NCBI RefSeq assembly: GCF_036010325.1
Contig: NZ_CP108549.1
Span: forward strand, 4,898,001-4,962,000
DNA from: Streptomyces sp. NBC_01210
GTDB lineage: Bacteria; Actinomycetota; Actinomycetes; Streptomycetales; Streptomycetaceae
Reading direction: 5' to 3'
DNA length: 64,000 bases
The notes beneath the pieces were generated by a model that ran no database searches, was not told where the DNA came from, and was given only the letters and a program-made list of their open reading frames with translations. Position numbers and translations under genes: made by a program. Each line of letters starts with the position of its first letter. Position 1 is the first letter of the stretch. Positions 61,683 through 64,000 of this stretch are shown in pieces.

Positions 61683-63035
61683 ATGAGACCTCTCGCCGCC
61701 ACCGTCATCGGCTGGGTGAGTCTCGTGGTCGCCGTGCCGGCCGTGACGTACATGCTGCTGCACCACGGCGCAGGCACCGTCGCCGCGGGCGTTGTACTGT
61801 GCCTCGCCCTGGTGGTCGTGCCGCGCCCCGACCTGGTGCTGCTGGCACTGCTCGGGATCGTCCCCCTGGTCGCCGTTGTCGATCCCGACGGCGGGGCCCT
61901 GCCGCTTCTGGTGGCCGCGGGAGTCGGCCTCGTCCTGTTCCGCGCCGTGCTGACGGGTTTCCGGCCGCGCGTTCATCTCGCGCTGATCGTGGCTCTGGTC
62001 TTCGCGGTGACCGCGAGCTTCCTGCTGCCCCAGGCGACGCTGCTGACCGACGGTTCCTGGAGCGAGCTCGCGTCCCTGCTGATGGGTCTCGGTCTGCTGG
62101 CGGCCTCCGCCGTCGCGCCTCCCGGCCCCCGGCCCGTCGCGTGTCTCGTGGCCGGCTCCGGCGCCTGCGCCGCCGGGTACCTCCTCGTCCGCGGAGAGTA
62201 TGCCGACGACCGTCTCACGGGGCTGGGCCTGAACCCCAACTACCTGGGAGCAGTACTGGCACTTGCACTGGTCGCGGCAGTCAGCCTGGCGCGGCTCGAC
62301 CGTTCCTGGGTGTGGCTGCTGCCCGCGCTGCCGTGTGCCGTCGCCATCCTGCAGACCCGCTCGCGAGGCGCCTTTCTGATGGTCGCGGCAGGGCTGGCCT
62401 GCATCCTCCTCGTCGGCCGTCCACTGCGGCAGAAGGTGCTCATCTCGCTGACGATCGTCGCCGCAGCGCTGGCTCTACCGGGATCGCTCGACGCGGTCGG
62501 GGAAAACCTGACGGGGAATCGGACGTCGACCGAGCTGACCGCGAACACCGAGGTGCGGAAGCAGGCCGCCCTGCTGGCCGTGCGTGTGGCGCTCGACCAC
62601 CCCGTCCGCGGCATCGGGTACGGGGGGTTCGCCGGCTACGCCCAGTCCTCGTCCGGCCTCGGCATCAACATCAACACCCACAACGACTACCTTCGCCTGG
62701 CGGCCGAGGCCGGACTCGGCACGCTCGCCCTCCTCGTGGCTCTCCTGTGGCTCGGCCTGGGCCGTCGGTACACCACAGACCGGGCGATTCTCCAATCGCT
62801 GGGAGTGGCCTACTCGGTGGGACTGCTGTTCGCCAACACCCTGGGGAGCCTGGTGGTGACCGCTCCATTCTGGGTCTCCCTGGGCTGCCTCCTCGCGTCC
62901 GGGCAGAGACGACGGACGCCTTCGTGCCCGGCCCCTGCCTTGACGAAGGAGCCGGGGAATCCGACGGCGAGGCAGGGGCCGGCCGGTGCGGTTGTGCCCC
63001 CTCCCGGCGGACCCGGCGTCACCGTGAACGGCTGA
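61683..63035 (+). CDS. O-antigen ligase/polymerase-family membrane protein (Wzy-like)
   Basis: A 450-residue multi-pass protein (about ten to twelve segments: LVLLALLGIVPLVAVV, HLALIVALVFAVTASFLL, YLGAVLALALVAAVSLARL). The Wzy_C signature is LGININTHNDYLRLAAEAGL GTLA end, preceded by the conserved periplasmic loop (HPVRGIGYGGF). It polymerises the repeat units outside the membrane. The C-terminus is a Pro-rich cytosolic tail. Confidence 0.85.
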   Translation: MRPLAATVIGWVSLVVAVPAVTYMLLHHGAGTVAAGVVLCLALVVVPRPDLVLLALLGIVPLVAVVDPDGGALPLLVAAGVGLVLFRAVLTGFRPRVHLALIVALVFAVTASFLLPQATLLTDGSWSELASLLMGLGLLAASAVAPPGPRPVACLVAGSGACAAGYLLVRGEYADDRLTGLGLNPNYLGAVLALALVAAVSLARLDRSWVWLLPALPCAVAILQTRSRGAFLMVAAGLACILLVGRPLRQKVLISLTIVAAALALPGSLDAVGENLTGNRTSTELTANTEVRKQAALLAVRVALDHPVRGIGYGGFAGYAQSSSGLGININTHNDYLRLAAEAGLGTLALLVALLWLGLGRRYTTDRAILQSLGVAYSVGLLFANTLGSLVVTAPFWVSLGCLLASGQRRRTPSCPAPALTKEPGNPTARQGPAGAVVPPPGGPGVTVNG

Positions 63036-63093
63036 TCGACGGGAACACGTCTCCGTCGCCGGAGCCCGGCGGCACCGACCGGGGCGGTGCGCC

Positions 63094-63693
63094 TCAGTGC
63101 GCGCGCAGCGCGGCGGCGATCCGCTCCACCGACTCCTCGATCCGCGTCACGCACTCCCGCGTCTCCGCGGGGCTCGCACCGAGAGGATCGGCCACGTCGT
63201 CATCGGCCACGTCCACTCCTGCCGCACCGCGCCGGGCCGCCGCACCCGCCACGAGCGCGGCGAACCGGGCGGCCGGGTCCGTCACACCCGCCGCGTCCTC
63301 GGCCCGGACCAGCCGGGCGAACTCACGCAGGCTGAAGGCCCGGGACAGGGCCCGCACAGGGGAGAGCCGTACCGCTGCCTCGCGATGCTCCCTCGCGGCC
63401 CCGAGCAGCAGATCCGCGGCCTCGACCAGCCCGGCCGACAGCCGGCGCGTGACCGTCCCGGACGGGTCCGCGCCTCGTTCGGCGACCATGGACGCAGCCG
63501 TGGCCGCCATCGGTGTGCCCGGGACGGCCTCCGTGCCCGCACTGCTCACATGGACCGCCTCCCGCAGTGCGGTCAGCCGCTGCCGCAGAAGGCATTCGGC
63601 GACGGGCGACCGGTAGAGATTGGCGGTGCACACCGTGAGTACCCGAAACGGGGCCGGGCGCATGGCGGCGGAGGGCGAAGCGAAATCCGACAT
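63094..63693 (-). CDS. Low-molecular-weight protein tyrosine phosphatase
   Basis: A 199-residue LMW-PTP. The active-site loop is VCTANLYRSPVAECLLRQRL (CX5R), and the general-acid Asp lies in VADDDVADPLG. ATG 63693 and ATG 63663 are both possible; neither has a good ribosome site. It sits at the far end of the polysaccharide cluster from the BY-kinase (47304) and should reverse its phosphorylation. Confidence 0.85.
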   Translation of the reverse strand: MSDFASPSAAMRPAPFRVLTVCTANLYRSPVAECLLRQRLTALREAVHVSSAGTEAVPGTPMAATAASMVAERGADPSGTVTRRLSAGLVEAADLLLGAAREHREAAVRLSPVRALSRAFSLREFARLVRAEDAAGVTDPAARFAALVAGAAARRGAAGVDVADDDVADPLGASPAETRECVTRIEESVERIAAALRAH

Positions 63694-63771
63694 GGCGTCA
63701 GTATCACCGCGGAACCGCCCAATTGCCGGCCGGACTCGGCAGCTGTACCGGACCGGCCGGAGAGAGGCCAC

Positions 63772-64000
63772 TCAGTCCCCGGAGCACCCGGGTGAGGGAT
63801 GCACCGTGGCTCGCAGCGGGCGTGGCAGTCGCTGGTGGAAGACGATGGGTCCGTGGTCGGTCGGGGGCTCCAGCAGGTGCAGCGTCAACGTCCGGCTGCT
63901 GCCCGCGGGTACTTCGACGTCGAACGTGTACACCGGATGGCCGCGCTCGACACCCGGTGTCAGGAAGGCGCGCCGCCCGTCGAGGTCAGCCTTGACCAGA
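63772..64000 (-). CDS. C-terminal part of a DUF4012-like protein (5' end outside window)
   Basis: The frame stays open to the window edge and ends at TGA 63772-63774. The last 75 residues read AFLTPGVERGHPVYTFDVEV, PAGSSRTLTLHLLEPPTDHG, VFHQRLPRPLRATVHPSPG, the C-terminal pattern of actinobacterial DUF4012 proteins, which are common in such clusters. Only the end is visible, so the assignment is moderate. Confidence 0.6.
   Translation of the reverse strand, partial: LVKADLDGRRAFLTPGVERGHPVYTFDVEVPAGSSRTLTLHLLEPPTDHGPIVFHQRLPRPLRATVHPSPGCSGD

Overview
This is a high-GC (about 70%) actinobacterial chromosome segment, almost certainly from a Streptomyces. The signs are strong G/C bias at third codon positions, many GTG and a few TTG starts, a maleylpyruvate isomerase-family protein with a mycothiol-enzyme fold, ECF41 sigma factors, a conservon-type (CvnA-like) sensor, DUF2630 and DUF6126-like proteins, and XRE+TPR regulators. 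No rRNA, tRNA, CRISPR array, insertion sequence or phage gene was recognised. About 65 protein genes and three gene remnants can be supported.

Layout. (a) 1-2000: the end of an S4-domain RNA-binding gene, then a two-gene HTH/nucleotidyltransferase cassette resembling abortive-infection AbiE toxin-antitoxin pairs. Its upstream region carries two related palindromes exactly 60 bp apart. (b) 2037-6449: a compact locus that looks like an undescribed RiPP (ribosomally made, modified peptide) system. It has a 39-residue peptide gene with a strong ribosome site, an asparagine-synthetase-fold ligase without the glutaminase cysteine, an overlapping N-methyltransferase-like enzyme, a small Cys-containing protein and a divergent XRE/TPR regulator. 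A strong hairpin separates peptide and ligase genes. (c) 6.7-28 kb: housekeeping and accessory genes: ATP-grasp protein, MBL hydrolase, TetR with two operators beside a decayed SnoaL-like gene, endonuclease/phosphatase-family protein, MDR oxidoreductase, FUSC transporter, amine oxidase, membrane proteins, universal stress protein, Old-Yellow-Enzyme/FAD oxidoreductase with PadR regulator, ECF41 sigma factor with a divergent AhpD/CMD partner, a phosphoribosyltransferase-hydrolase fusion and a HAD phosphatase. (d) 28-46 kb: a secreted GH27 enzyme with duplicated NPCBM domains, CorA, a LuxR-type regulator, a second ECF41 sigma factor, a VOC protein and a VOC remnant, PP2C and SpoIIE phosphatases, a MIP-like protein, IclR regulator, a two-component system with two small secreted proteins, an orphan CvnA-like NIT-domain kinase, an ABM monooxygenase and a DUF72 protein.

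(e) 46.4-64 kb: an exopolysaccharide cluster of the Wzx/Wzy type in several divergent blocks. It encodes a glutaminyl cyclase, a Wzz/BY-kinase, two NAD-dependent sugar epimerases/dehydratases, a WecA/MraY-type phosphoglycosyltransferase, two GT4 glycosyltransferases, two methyltransferases, a left-handed beta-helix acyltransferase, a flippase, an AsnB-type amidotransferase, an O-antigen polymerase-like protein, a low-molecular-weight tyrosine phosphatase (likely opponent of the BY-kinase) and the end of a DUF4012-like protein. The kinase/phosphatase pair at the two ends, chain initiation (WecA-like), assembly (GTs), tailoring (MTs, acyltransferase, AsnB), export (flippase) and polymerisation form a coherent pathway.

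Three decayed genes stand out between intact ones: a SnoaL-like gene with an internal deletion and an in-frame stop, a PP2C C-terminal fragment, and a two-domain VOC gene reduced to its two ends.
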